The notes beneath the pieces are model-generated. The model had not been told where the DNA came from. It did no database searches and saw only the letters and a list, made by a program, of their open reading frames with translations. Below are positions 35,858-42,608 of a stretch of DNA of 42,672 nucleotides, piece by piece. The number at the start of each line of letters is the position of its first letter. Within the stretch, counting starts at the first letter, position 1. The stretch comes from UBA1715 sp964346725. GTDB taxonomy: Bacteria > Bacteroidota > Bacteroidia > Bacteroidales > UBA1715. Position numbers and translations under genes: made by a program. Location: the NCBI GenBank assembly GCA_964346725.1, contig CAYFVM010000016.1, positions 1-42,672 on the forward strand. The letters are read 5' to 3'.

Positions 35858-35944
35858 CGGAAAGAGGGGGATTCGAACCCCCGGAACGGTTACCCGTTCG
35901 ACAGTTTAGCAAACTGTTGGTTTCAGCCACTCACCCATCTTTCC
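35858..35944 (-). tRNA. tRNA-Ser (anticodon GCT)
   Basis: 87 nt: acceptor GGAAAGA/TCTTTCC, anticodon arm CAGTT-TGCTAAA-CTG with anticodon GCT, a long variable arm (TCGAACGGGTAACCGTTC) as in class II tRNAs, and T arm GGGGG-TTCGAAT-CCCCC. CCA is not encoded. Its own promoter and terminator flank it. Confidence 0.95.
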
Positions 35945-35973
35945 TTGACTGAACCGCTTTTGAATAAGCACTG

Positions 35974-36003
35974 CAAAATTATACTTTTTTTCTTTAAAAC
36001 AAA
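35974..36003 (-). promoter_or_regulatory. promoter of tRNA-Ser
   Basis: On the minus strand TTTG (36003-36000), 18 nt, then TAATTTTG (35981-35974), 29 nt before the tRNA 5' end. Confidence 0.7.
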
Positions 36004-36073
36004 CCCTTGAGTGAAAAATCGGCGCGTTAAACAAAAAAAATATAAGATATGTAGGTTAAATTAAGAAATTTCG

Positions 36074-36081
36074 TACTTTTG
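36074..36081 (+). promoter_or_regulatory. -7 promoter box of the rpsF operon
   Basis: TACTTTTG fits TAnnTTTG and lies 44 nt before rpsF. The short A/T-rich leader shows no S6:S18-type regulatory hairpin. Confidence 0.65.
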
Positions 36082-36125
36082 CGACTCGAAAATTATTTAT
36101 AAACAATTAAACAAATTTAGCTGTT

Positions 36126-36473
36126 ATGGTAAATCAGTATGAAACCGTTTTCATTTTAACTCCCGTTCTGTCAGAAGCTCAGGCAGAGGAATCGGTTAAG
36201 AAGTATGAACAGCTTATAAAGAGTTTTGGCGGAGAAATCGTTGTCTCTGAATCATGGGGTTTGAAGAAATTTGCATACCCTATTCAGAAGAAGAACTCCG
36301 GCTTTTACAACCTTTATGAGTTCAAAGCAGATAGCGAGTCTGTAGACAAACTAACTGTTGCATTCAAACGTGACGAAAGAGTGTTACGTAGTCTTGTTGT
36401 AAAGATGAACAAACACGCAATTGCTTACGCTGAAAAGAAAAGAAACAAAGTTCAATCTTCTAAAAACGAATAG
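36126..36473 (+). CDS. rpsF: 30S ribosomal protein bS6
   Basis: 115 aa with the S6 ferredoxin-like fold: NQYETVFILTPVLSEAQAEESVKKY at the N-terminus, 'SWGLKKFAYPIQKKNSGFYNLYEF' and 'FKRDERVLRSLVVKMNK'. bS6 binds bS18 on the 30S platform. It is the first gene of rpsF-rpsR-rplI, 2 nt before rpsR. The ssb gene found inside this operon in Firmicutes is absent, as is usual in Bacteroidota. Confidence 0.97.
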   Translation: MVNQYETVFILTPVLSEAQAEESVKKYEQLIKSFGGEIVVSESWGLKKFAYPIQKKNSGFYNLYEFKADSESVDKLTVAFKRDERVLRSLVVKMNKHAIAYAEKKRNKVQSSKNE

Positions 36474-36475
36474 TT

Positions 36476-36739
36476 ATGGCACAATCAGAAATTAGATATT
36501 TAACTCCTCCTTCAATAGAAGTTAGAAAGAAAAAATATTGCCGTTTTAGAAAATTAGGCATTAAATACATTGATTATAAGGATCCTGAATTTTTAAAGAA
36601 ATTCCTTAACGAACAAGGAAAAATCCTTCCTCGTCGTATTACAGGAACTTCTATAAAATACCAGAAGAAACTTGCAGTGGCAATTAAACGTGCTCGTCAC
36701 CTTGCCCTATTACCTTATGTAACTGACTTGTTAAAATAA
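36476..36739 (+). CDS. rpsR: 30S ribosomal protein bS18
   Basis: 87 aa: KKYCRFRKLGIKYIDYKDPEFLKKFL, 'GKILPRRITGTSIKYQKKLAVAIKRARHLALLPYV'. The C-terminal PRRITGTSIKYQKKL block is the family signature. bS18 forms a heterodimer with bS6, the gene just upstream. The single Cys in KKYC is the remnant of the zinc-binding type. Confidence 0.97.
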   Translation: MAQSEIRYLTPPSIEVRKKKYCRFRKLGIKYIDYKDPEFLKKFLNEQGKILPRRITGTSIKYQKKLAVAIKRARHLALLPYVTDLLK

Positions 36740-36747
36740 TAGAGCCC

Positions 36748-37194
36748 ATGGAAGTAATTTTGATAAAAGATGTCCCAAATTTAGGACTTAAAAACGATGT
36801 TGTAACTGTTAAGAACGGCTACGGCGAGAATTATCTTATTCCACAAGGATTTGCTATTATGGCATCAGCTTCTGCTAAAAAACAACATGCAGAAACGATG
36901 AAACAACGTGCACACAAAGAGGAAAAAATCAAAAACGAAGCAATTGAATTAGCTTCTAAACTTGAAACAGTTTCTCTTACTATTGCAACAAAAGCAAGTT
37001 CAACAGGAAAAATCTTTGGTTCTGTCAATACTATTCAAATAGCTGAAGCTCTTGCTAAAGCTGGTTATGAAATTGACCGTCACAAGATTGTATTAAAAGA
37101 AGGTGTTATTAAAGAACTTGGTTCATATTCATGCAAAATCACGCTTTACAAAGGCGTTGAAGTTAAAGTACCTTTCGAGGTAGTTGCTGAATAA
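36748..37194 (+). CDS. rplI: 50S ribosomal protein bL9
   Basis: 148 aa. The N-terminal domain MEVILIKDVPNLGLKNDVVTVKNGYGENYLIPQGFA is the L9 signature, followed by the long connecting helix (about 42-75) and a C-terminal RNA-binding domain ('GKIFGSVNTIQIAEALAKAGYEIDRHKI'). It extends from the 50S L1 region. It ends the operon; a terminator follows 14 nt after the stop. Confidence 0.97.
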   Translation: MEVILIKDVPNLGLKNDVVTVKNGYGENYLIPQGFAIMASASAKKQHAETMKQRAHKEEKIKNEAIELASKLETVSLTIATKASSTGKIFGSVNTIQIAEALAKAGYEIDRHKIVLKEGVIKELGSYSCKITLYKGVEVKVPFEVVAE

Positions 37195-37208
37195 GTATCA
37201 ATACAAGT

Positions 37209-37244
37209 AAAGACCTCGTACATTCTGCGGGGTCTTTTTTTTTC
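37209..37244 (+). terminator. terminator of the rpsF-rpsR-rplI operon
   Basis: AAAGACCTCG (37209-37218) pairs with CGGGGTCTTT (37228-37237; one G-U), followed by a run of T. Confidence 0.92.
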
Positions 37245-37246
37245 TT

Positions 37247-37317
37247 TGTCCTATGGTGTAACGGTAGCACAGCAGTCTCTGGATCTGCTCGTTAAGGTTC
37301 GAATCCTTATAGGACAA
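37247..37317 (+). tRNA. tRNA-Gln (anticodon CTG)
   Basis: 71 nt: acceptor TGTCCTA/TAGGACA, D arm with GGTAGCAC, anticodon arm GCAGT-CTCTGGA-TCTGC with anticodon CTG and a T31-T39 mismatch, T arm with TTCGAAT. CCA is not encoded. It starts 3 nt after the rplI terminator T-run, so it may be expressed by read-through. Confidence 0.9.
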
Positions 37318-37322
37318 CACTG

Positions 37323-37362
37323 AAAAACCCAACGAACTTAAAATCAAGTAGTTGGTTTTTTT
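37323..37362 (+). terminator. terminator of tRNA-Gln
   Basis: AAAACC-CAAC (with one bulged C) pairs with GTTGGTTTT; an inner ACTT/AAGT stem supports it, and seven T end at 37362. Confidence 0.7.
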
Positions 37363-37894
37363 ATTTTCTCGAAAATCAGTAATCTTTCTACTTGCTCCAA
37401 TATTTTAGCAGAGAAGTCTTTTGAAAAATTGGGATAACGGTTCGGCTATGGGCAGTGACGGATTGCGTGCGACTTTCTGTCGGGAAATGTTTCGGACTAT
37501 TTATATTCGATACAACAAGGTTTTCGCCTGAAATCCATTCATTATAGCTTAGTTTATAATTTATATTTCGATGAGCTGCATAGCAATTGAATTTTAGACC
37601 TCAATCTGTATTTTGCCATTAAAAATTCGCGTTTGGATTTCAGTGCGAGGATTAATAAAAGGTTGAATACTCTTTTCGAATTCATACAAATAGGAAATTC
37701 TTTTAGAACTGTTATTCTTTTGTAAAACTCTATAAAATAGCTCATGTACAGTTTAGCTATCCTATCTGCATTGCCCCAATAGGAGTTACATTCTTGTGAA
37801 AAAGCAAATGCTGATGAGAAACCCGCTGAGTATAAATATTTTTTTAATTGATAAATGTAGCTTTGTTTACAAACATCTGTTTTAAATATTTATT
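37363..37894 (+). other. 532-nt A/T-rich stretch without a recognisable gene; possible decayed attC-like half-site
   Basis: No reading frame here has family similarity or a convincing start. A 63-codon minus-strand frame (37554-37745) has no promoter box and no recognisable motif. The only structured part is about 37436-37470. On the minus strand it reads CATAGCCGAACCGTTATCCC, resembling the 3' ends of the two attC-like sites further right (CATA..CG...CCGTTA...CC). A matching left half is not convincing. It marks the start of the accessory region after tRNA-Gln. Confidence 0.4.
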
Positions 37895-37902
37895 TATCTT
37901 TG
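37895..37902 (+). promoter_or_regulatory. -7 promoter box of the hemolysin III-family gene
   Basis: TATCTTTG fits TAnnTTTG, 23 nt before the ATG at 37926. Confidence 0.65.
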
Positions 37903-37925
37903 TGAAGTATTACAAATTTAAGTAT

Positions 37926-38588
37926 ATGTCAAAAGCAAGTTCGATAAGATTTTCAAAGGGAGAAGAAATTTCAAATGCCATTTCGCATGGCTTAGGTATG
38001 ATATTCGGCATTGTAGCTACAATTTTAATGATTATTGTTAGTTCAAAAGAAGAAAGTACATTGGCTATTATTGTTGCTGTTGTTTTTGGATTTAGTATGA
38101 TTAATTTATACTTTTCTTCAACCATGAATCATTCGCTTAAAAATGGAACAAAAGCCAAAGATTTTTTTCATAATTATGATCAAGTCGCTATTTATTTATT
38201 GATAGCAGGTACTTATACACCCATAGCTTTAATTGGCATTCAAGGTATTTGGGGGTGGGTGATGTTTGGACTTCAGTGGGGATTAGCCGCAGCGGGTTTA
38301 ATGGTAAAATTATGCTTACCCAATAAATTCGAAAAAGGGGTTAATATCTTTACCGTTATTTCATTTATCCTTATGGGATGGATGTTACTCTTCTTTTTGG
38401 TTCCAATTTTTGAAACTATTTCAGCAGGTGGTATTTGGCTTATTCTTATTGGAGGTGCATTTTACACTTTTGGCGTGTGTTTTTTTCAACTTGAAGGTAA
38501 ATTACCATACACACACTTGATTTGGCATTTAATGGTACTTGCCGGAACAGTTTGTCATTGGTGTGCTATTCAGTTTTTTATTTTGTAA
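37926..38588 (+). CDS. hemolysin III family (PAQR/TrhA-like) membrane protein
   Basis: 220 aa with seven hydrophobic helices. PAQR-family motifs are present: EEISNAISHGLGMIFGI near the N-terminus, 'STMNHSLKNGTKAKDFFHNYDQVAIYLLIAGTYTPIAL' (about 65-102), and 'LIWHLMVLAGTVCHWCAIQFFIL' at the end. The conserved His residues (SH, MNHS, H..D, WH..V..GT..H) form a probable metal site. Relatives include Bacillus hemolysin III and E. coli YqfA/TrhA, linked to membrane-energetics homeostasis. The haemolysin name is historical and does not show toxin activity. The ATG at 37926 is chosen for its promoter box and family N-terminus. It stands alone. Confidence 0.9.
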   Translation: MSKASSIRFSKGEEISNAISHGLGMIFGIVATILMIIVSSKEESTLAIIVAVVFGFSMINLYFSSTMNHSLKNGTKAKDFFHNYDQVAIYLLIAGTYTPIALIGIQGIWGWVMFGLQWGLAAAGLMVKLCLPNKFEKGVNIFTVISFILMGWMLLFFLVPIFETISAGGIWLILIGGAFYTFGVCFFQLEGKLPYTHLIWHLMVLAGTVCHWCAIQFFIL

Positions 38589-38617
38589 CAAAAAAAAGCC
38601 GACACAAAGGCCGGCTT
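38589..38617 (-). terminator. minus-strand terminator, probably of a gene lost to the IS insertion
   Basis: On the minus strand AAGCCG pairs with CGGCTT around GCCTTTGTGT, followed by eight T. The plus side (after the hemolysin III-family gene) lacks a T-run. Upstream on the minus strand only a 22-codon frame (38691-38623) is left before the IS end at 38718. A second hairpin, GCTTTACGGC/GCTGTAAAGC, is at 38631-38658. Confidence 0.55.
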
Positions 38618-38717
38618 CCAAGTCAGGAATGCTTTACGGCTTTCACAAGCTGTAAAGCTTCGTTATATTGACGAATGATCTGAGAATACATAACACAAGA
38701 ATGTTATTGCAGATATT

Positions 38718-39112
38718 TGTAGCCTTCCCTAAAAATCGGACGGAGTATAATTAGACAAAAGTGATAACTTTGTTTAATTAAAAGTATTATGAAAAAAAAA
38801 GCACAGAGTGAAAGTGAAATGGTACGTGCAGTAAAATCATTGAAAAGTGGCGTATCGGCAGAATTAGTAAGTAGGGGATTTGGAATCTCAAGAGCCACCC
38901 TATACAACTGGAAATCGAAGTATAGTGGCATGGATGTGAGCCAAGTACAGCATCTGAAAGCCTTATAGGAGGAGAATCGCAGATTAAAGCAGATGTATGC
39001 GGACTTGGCTTTGGACAACAAGATACTGAAGGACGTAATAGAAAAAAAAACTCTAGAACCCGAGATAAAAAAGGAGTTTACAATGGAGATAGTTCAAGAA
39101 TTTCAGGTCAGC
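38718..39112 (+). mobile_element. decayed IS3-family insertion sequence (left end and orfA only)
   Basis: The left end begins TGTAGCCTTCCCTAAAAATC, the TGT...CCCTAAAAA pattern of IS3-family terminal repeats. A -7 box (TAACTTTG, 38765-38772) and the OrfA frame follow. orfB is missing except for its first few codons (MEIVQEFQVS); the element stops abruptly near 39112, where minus-strand secreted-protein sequence begins. No right terminal repeat or target duplication could be found. Confidence 0.75.
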
Positions 39113-39124
39113 ATAATCATTTAG
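38789..39124 (+). pseudogene. IS3-family transposase OrfA, broken
   Basis: Reads MKKKAQSESEMVRAVKSLKSG... with the HTH segment VSAELVSRGFGISRATLYNWKSKYSGMDV, typical of IS3 OrfA DNA-binding subunits. It then reaches an in-frame TAG at 38966-38968 (codon 60). The frame continues after it with the Leu-zipper part EENRRLKQMYADLALDNKILKDVIEKK, so the stop is a secondary mutation. The 3' end is lost: after EFQVS the frame runs into foreign sequence and stops at 39124. Transposition from this copy is not possible. Confidence 0.85.
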
Positions 39125-39211
39125 ATTTTTTTCTTCTATAATATAACCAGGTTGTGAAAATGCAATACTTGCATTAATTAGGAATAAAATAATTAAAATT
39201 TTAGTTTTCAT
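39053..39211 (-). pseudogene. 5' fragment of a secreted-protein gene cut by the IS remnant
   Basis: The frame starts MKTKILIILFLINASIAFSQ, a clean Sec signal peptide ending in SQ like others here, continues PGYIIEEKNLNDYADL, then crosses into IS sequence near 39112 and stops at 39053. Only about 33 native codons remain. It lies directly downstream of the small cassette in the same orientation, so it was possibly the cargo of a third cassette. The product is unknown. Confidence 0.6.
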
Positions 39212-39247
39212 TTTGAAGTATTTTTTCTTTCTTTAAAAAAAAGTGCT

Positions 39248-39327
39248 TTACGGTTAAAGTTTTTAACCTTGATTAACTTTCCAACTGCACTAAACTCCCG
39301 ATTGACGCAAAACCCGTGTTATGTGCC
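39248..39327 (-). other. possible partial third attC-like site (3' box of the small cassette)
   Basis: On the minus strand GGCACATAAC (39327-39318) is the exact complement of the small cassette's own 5' end GTTATGTGCC (39959-39950), as an attC R'' box should be. The stop codon of the cassette gene lies inside it. The matching R' side is unclear; CCGTAAAGC (about 39256-39248) is one base from CCGTTAAGC, but the arms between do not pair well, so this site is degenerate or rearranged. Confidence 0.45.
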
Positions 39328-39958
39328 GCTTTTTCTTTTCTTGTCTATTTGTTCTTGTATCTTGTCAATAAAAGTCCGTTTGAATTTATTGATTTGTCGC
39401 TTGTTTGCGATATACCAAAAGTCACGATTTATTAAACGATATTCAGTTGGATTGTCTAAACTGCTCAAACTCACAAACGCAAATGTCGTTACAGTTGTAT
39501 CGAAGTTTGGTCGAGTCCATGTATGTACAATTTCTTTTGCGTCTGGATAATACAAGTTCACATAAAGCCAATAGTCGTGGTAGCAATTGTCATAATCTTT
39601 TTCTGGCATTGGTGTCAATGAATCTGTCTTTAGTTTTTCTAAATACTCTATCATTTCATAGGTGTTCCAATTATAACCTGTATCTCTTTTTGATATAAAT
39701 TCAACATTACTGGGGGGTTGAAAATTTGGATTGGTTTTACTAAGTTCTTTGATTGCTTCTATTATTTCACTTTCGCTTGCTTTGATATCCCATATACTCA
39801 ACAAATGGGTAACTACCTGCAAAACCTCCAATTTTTCTTCTGAAAAATTCTTCACAACCCCAGAAGAATAGAAATCCAGTCAGAGCAATTAGTAAATATT
39901 TTTTCGTTTTAATCGTCATTTATTTGTCGTTAGCTTGTCATCCTATAGTGGCACATAA
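39318..39958 (-). mobile_element. integron-cassette-like unit, small (unknown membrane protein)
   Basis: On the minus strand the unit starts at TTATGTGCC (after the G|TT point at 39959/39958) and its gene ends in GGCACATAAC (39327-39318), the exact 10-nt complement of its own start. One gene fills almost the whole unit in the direction expected of a cassette. The downstream boundary past 39318 is not resolved. Confidence 0.6.
39319..39855 (-). CDS. small-cassette gene, unknown function, apparently frameshifted at its 5' end
   Basis: 178 codons from a GTG at 39855: NFSEEKLEVLQVVTHLLSIW..., Tyr/Asp/Trp-rich middle (YDNCYHDYWLYVNLYYPDAKEIVHTW), Lys-rich tail KKRKSGT. No family recognised. In another frame, an ATG at 39919 encodes MTIKTKKYLLIALTGFLFFW followed by Gly-Cys, a membrane-anchor or lipoprotein-like start that joins this frame if one base is removed near 39854-39861. 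Four C (plus strand, 39858-39861) lie there. The true gene is probably 39919-39319 with a one-base insertion or sequencing error. The TAA stop lies within the cassette's 3' box. The 5' untranslated part in the cassette is only 39 nt. Confidence 0.6.
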   Translation of the reverse strand: MKNFSEEKLEVLQVVTHLLSIWDIKASESEIIEAIKELSKTNPNFQPPSNVEFISKRDTGYNWNTYEMIEYLEKLKTDSLTPMPEKDYDNCYHDYWLYVNLYYPDAKEIVHTWTRPNFDTTVTTFAFVSLSSLDNPTEYRLINRDFWYIANKRQINKFKRTFIDKIQEQIDKKRKSGT

Positions 39959-40085
39959 CGGTTACGTATATGAAACGTTTGGCATTTCGAAGCACTTTTT
40001 TGTCAAGTTACAAGTAATTTTGATACGGGCTGAAACCTGCAATAAACCACTGAGTGCCAAATATTTTATATACGATGTTAGAGCC
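39950..40085 (-). repeat. attC-like recombination site between two cassettes
   Basis: On the minus strand the site opens with GGCTCTAAC (40085-40077, R''-like) and closes with CCGTTATGTGCC (R'-like; G|TT at 39959/39958). Inside are inverted arms TGCCAAATATTTTATATACG (40055-40074, plus strand) and CGTATATGAAACGTTTGGCA (39965-39984), which pair at 17 of 20 positions. About 70 variable nt lie between the arms. Total length about 136 bp is within the known attC range. The opening box is complementary to the 5' end of the large cassette, not to the closing box next to it. Confidence 0.7.
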
Positions 40086-40097
40086 AGTGCTTCTTTG

Positions 40098-40772
40098 TCA
40101 TTCTTTAATAAAGTGTCCTGAAAATTTGTTATTTCCATCTATAACAGAATAAAAATATGTACCAAAAGTTAATTCTGAAACATTTATCATTTCGTTATTT
40201 TGTATGTTTCTGTTCATTACTAAGTTACCCACACTGTTATAAATTAATATTGAGAAATTCTTGCACTTATATTCTAAATTAAGATATAAAAACTCTTTTA
40301 CAGGATTTGGAAAAACTTTTATCCTTAAATTATCATCTAAATTTCTATTTAATCCCGTTTCTTTTTTTTTTATTCCCTTACAAGTACATTCAAATTCGCC
40401 ACCGGAACCACCTGAACTGTAATTAATTTTTATTGAATCTTGAATTACAGATCCTTCTCCCGAAATAGATAATAAAGAATTGTCGAAGTTTTGAAATGTT
40501 TGTAAAGTTATTTGAAAGGCACTATCGTTAATTAATTTAGCTCTAATAGTGTCAGAAAAATGCGCTTCTAAATAAAACTGAATATCAAATGTATCTACAC
40601 TTGACGATTTTATTTCAATTTCATAATCAATCGTGTCTGAATAATTTGGAATCGTTCCAGAAGTGCAAATCTCTTGGATTGTATAATTACCAGAAAAATT
40701 TTGAATCTCTTGTGCGGTAAGACTTGAACCGAATACTATACATACAATTATTAAAAATACTTTTGTTTTCAT
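40098..40772 (-). CDS. small secreted protein with T9SS type A sorting domain
   Basis: 224 aa: signal peptide MKTKVFLIIVCIVFGSSLTAQ, a beta-rich unknown domain (about 25-135) ending in a Gly/Ser-rich hinge and ECTCKGIKKK, then a T9SS sorting domain from IKVFPNPVKEFLYLNLE (about 150) to FSGHFIKE. The PNP motif, 'FSILIYNSVGNLVMNRNI' and 'GTYFYSVIDG' are diagnostic. The product should be exported to the cell surface or medium. It lies 18 nt after the protease gene, so the two are co-transcribed. It may be an inhibitor, partner or independent effector of the protease; the sequence does not decide. The stop is 8 nt from the attC-like box. Confidence 0.85.
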   Translation of the reverse strand: MKTKVFLIIVCIVFGSSLTAQEIQNFSGNYTIQEICTSGTIPNYSDTIDYEIEIKSSSVDTFDIQFYLEAHFSDTIRAKLINDSAFQITLQTFQNFDNSLLSISGEGSVIQDSIKINYSSGGSGGEFECTCKGIKKKETGLNRNLDDNLRIKVFPNPVKEFLYLNLEYKCKNFSILIYNSVGNLVMNRNIQNNEMINVSELTFGTYFYSVIDGNNKFSGHFIKE

Positions 40773-40790
40773 TTTAATTCGATTTAAAGT

Positions 40791-42557
40791 TTATTTATCT
40801 CCACAACCATTCATATTGATTTCAAAAACACCTCCTTGTTGGATTTCAAACCCACCATTTAAGATAACTTCATCACCTGCTTCAAAAGTTACATTATCTG
40901 TATTTTTAACAGTAACCGTTCCTGATGTTGTAATAGAATTAGAAGCGTTAGTCAACGAAGGCAGAGAATTAGTATTTGAGTATGTAATATCTTCGTCATC
41001 ACAAAACCTAACATCAAAGCTGATTGTGCTACCAGCTGATGATATGTTTTTGATATAAATATTACCTAAATTTCCATTAGAAATGAAACAATAGGGATTA
41101 GATGTATTATGAAAGACAATTCTACCTGAACTACTAGATAAATAAGCATATGAGTTGTCTCCTTTGCTTGTTGTTGAGCCGTCTAATCTAAAAACATAAA
41201 CTTCATCAGTAACCCCTCCTGCACCTGAACCACTACTATTTCCATTATAACTTTCATTTATTCTATAAATAATCAATCCACTATTGGGTAAACTACTTTC
41301 AAATGCACCTGTTTTTCTTCTATATTCCAAAAACAAATATTGAGAAGAACCACTAATAGGAATTTTGTAACAATTATTTGAAGAAGAAGTTATTGGGTTT
41401 AATGTATAAGAGCCAGAAGTTGTTATTTCAGGAACAGTTGTTATCCAACCACCGTATTCAGATTTCATATATGCTCCCATATGTTGTGGTGGATTTTTTG
41501 TATGTTCCATTAAATCCCAATCACCAACAGGATCCATGTTATCACCATTATAATGATAAAGGTCTGGAGCTCCTAATGTGTGATACATTTCATGGCATAA
41601 CACCCCAACTCCACTATTGGCAAGGTGGTCTTCAAGTTGAAAATTAAAATCCCAGACACGTTTACTATTAATATACTCAGAAACTGAATACAAAGACCAT
41701 CTATGAGGCCACAATAAAGTATTCCATGCAGTTGTTCCTCCTCTAACGATAAAACAGATATTATCCACATAACCATCACTATCATAATCTAAATTTAGGG
41801 AAGTAGGTATTTGACTTTCAACAAAATTTATTGCTCGTTGAAGTAAAGCATGTTCTCTTGATGTTCTTTGAGATGAAGTATATCCAGAATCATTTGCTGT
41901 TGAATATGGAACATAGTAATCCCTAATATGATTATCTTGATATGAAATTATTGTCGTTCCACTATTCGATGGGTAAAATGAAGTTGAGATGTCAATTTCG
42001 TTATAAGTTGCCTCGTTGAAATAATTTCGCATAGAATTTGCACCACTAGTTGTGTTATTAAACATGGATGTATAGGTAGCTTGATTTGCAGGGAATTCTG
42101 TCTGGTCTGCAAATCTAATATAAACAACAATGTTATTTAGAGTCACAGTAGTTTTTAGTGATTTAATATCAATGGCTTTTGAAATAACTGCTTTTTTGGG
42201 AGTAGCCAACATAAATTCATTTCTTTTAGCCAATATTTTTTCAGAAGATATATTTACATTTGGTTTTAAATCCGTTTTGTTAGGGTCTATATCTCCAACA
42301 ACATATTTTGAGGCAATAATTTCATCTTTGTCAAGTATTGCATAACAATAATATCCTGTCTTTGGATTTTGTATTATTGTAAATCCATCAATATCATGCA
42401 ACCAATTATGAAATTCATCGCCAGTTGCATAAATTTTTAATTCTTTACCATTTGGTTGTTTAATTGTCACTGGAACATTTGTAAGGTAAGCTCCAAAAGA
42501 TATAAGACTATACAATAGTCCAAATATCAGGAATGTTGTTTTAAGCAGTGTTTTCAT
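40791..42557 (-). CDS. secreted M6-family (immune inhibitor A-like) metalloprotease
   Basis: 588 aa. The signal peptide (MKTLLKTTFLIFGLLYSLISFGA) is followed by an M6 propeptide-like region ('VPVTIKQPNGKELKIYATGDEFHNWLHDIDGFTI', about 28-61). The catalytic domain contains HEMYHTLGAPDLYHY (HExxH near residue 322) and GDWDLMEH (about 345). A beta-sandwich follows, with 'YLFLEYRRKTGAFESSLPNSGLIIYRINE', typical after M6 catalytic domains. The C-terminus (about 545-588, FEAGDEVILNGGFEIQQGGVFEINMNGC) is the stacked-strand module often found on Bacteroidota surface proteins; a classic T9SS sorting domain is absent. Expected to be an extracellular zinc protease. First gene of the large cassette. Confidence 0.88.
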   Translation of the reverse strand: MKTLLKTTFLIFGLLYSLISFGAYLTNVPVTIKQPNGKELKIYATGDEFHNWLHDIDGFTIIQNPKTGYYCYAILDKDEIIASKYVVGDIDPNKTDLKPNVNISSEKILAKRNEFMLATPKKAVISKAIDIKSLKTTVTLNNIVVYIRFADQTEFPANQATYTSMFNNTTSGANSMRNYFNEATYNEIDISTSFYPSNSGTTIISYQDNHIRDYYVPYSTANDSGYTSSQRTSREHALLQRAINFVESQIPTSLNLDYDSDGYVDNICFIVRGGTTAWNTLLWPHRWSLYSVSEYINSKRVWDFNFQLEDHLANSGVGVLCHEMYHTLGAPDLYHYNGDNMDPVGDWDLMEHTKNPPQHMGAYMKSEYGGWITTVPEITTSGSYTLNPITSSSNNCYKIPISGSSQYLFLEYRRKTGAFESSLPNSGLIIYRINESYNGNSSGSGAGGVTDEVYVFRLDGSTTSKGDNSYAYLSSSSGRIVFHNTSNPYCFISNGNLGNIYIKNISSAGSTISFDVRFCDDEDITYSNTNSLPSLTNASNSITTSGTVTVKNTDNVTFEAGDEVILNGGFEIQQGGVFEINMNGCGDK

Positions 42558-42608
42558 TTTATTTTTAATTTTTGGAATTTTTGGTTAATATTTGTACTGT
42601 CGTTCTTT

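Noticed and set aside
36082..36125. S6:S18-type autoregulatory leader before rpsF
   Set aside because: The leader after the promoter box is only about 38 nt, A/T rich, and contains no hairpin with the CCG-bulge motif.
37554..37745. 63-codon minus-strand reading frame
   Set aside because: No promoter box, no recognisable domain, and composition like the surrounding noncoding sequence.
38623..38691. 22-codon minus-strand gene (MYSQIIRQYNEALQLVKAVKHS-like)
   Set aside because: An in-frame stop lies five codons upstream and there is no evidence for translation; it is kept only as a possible gene remnant in the findings.
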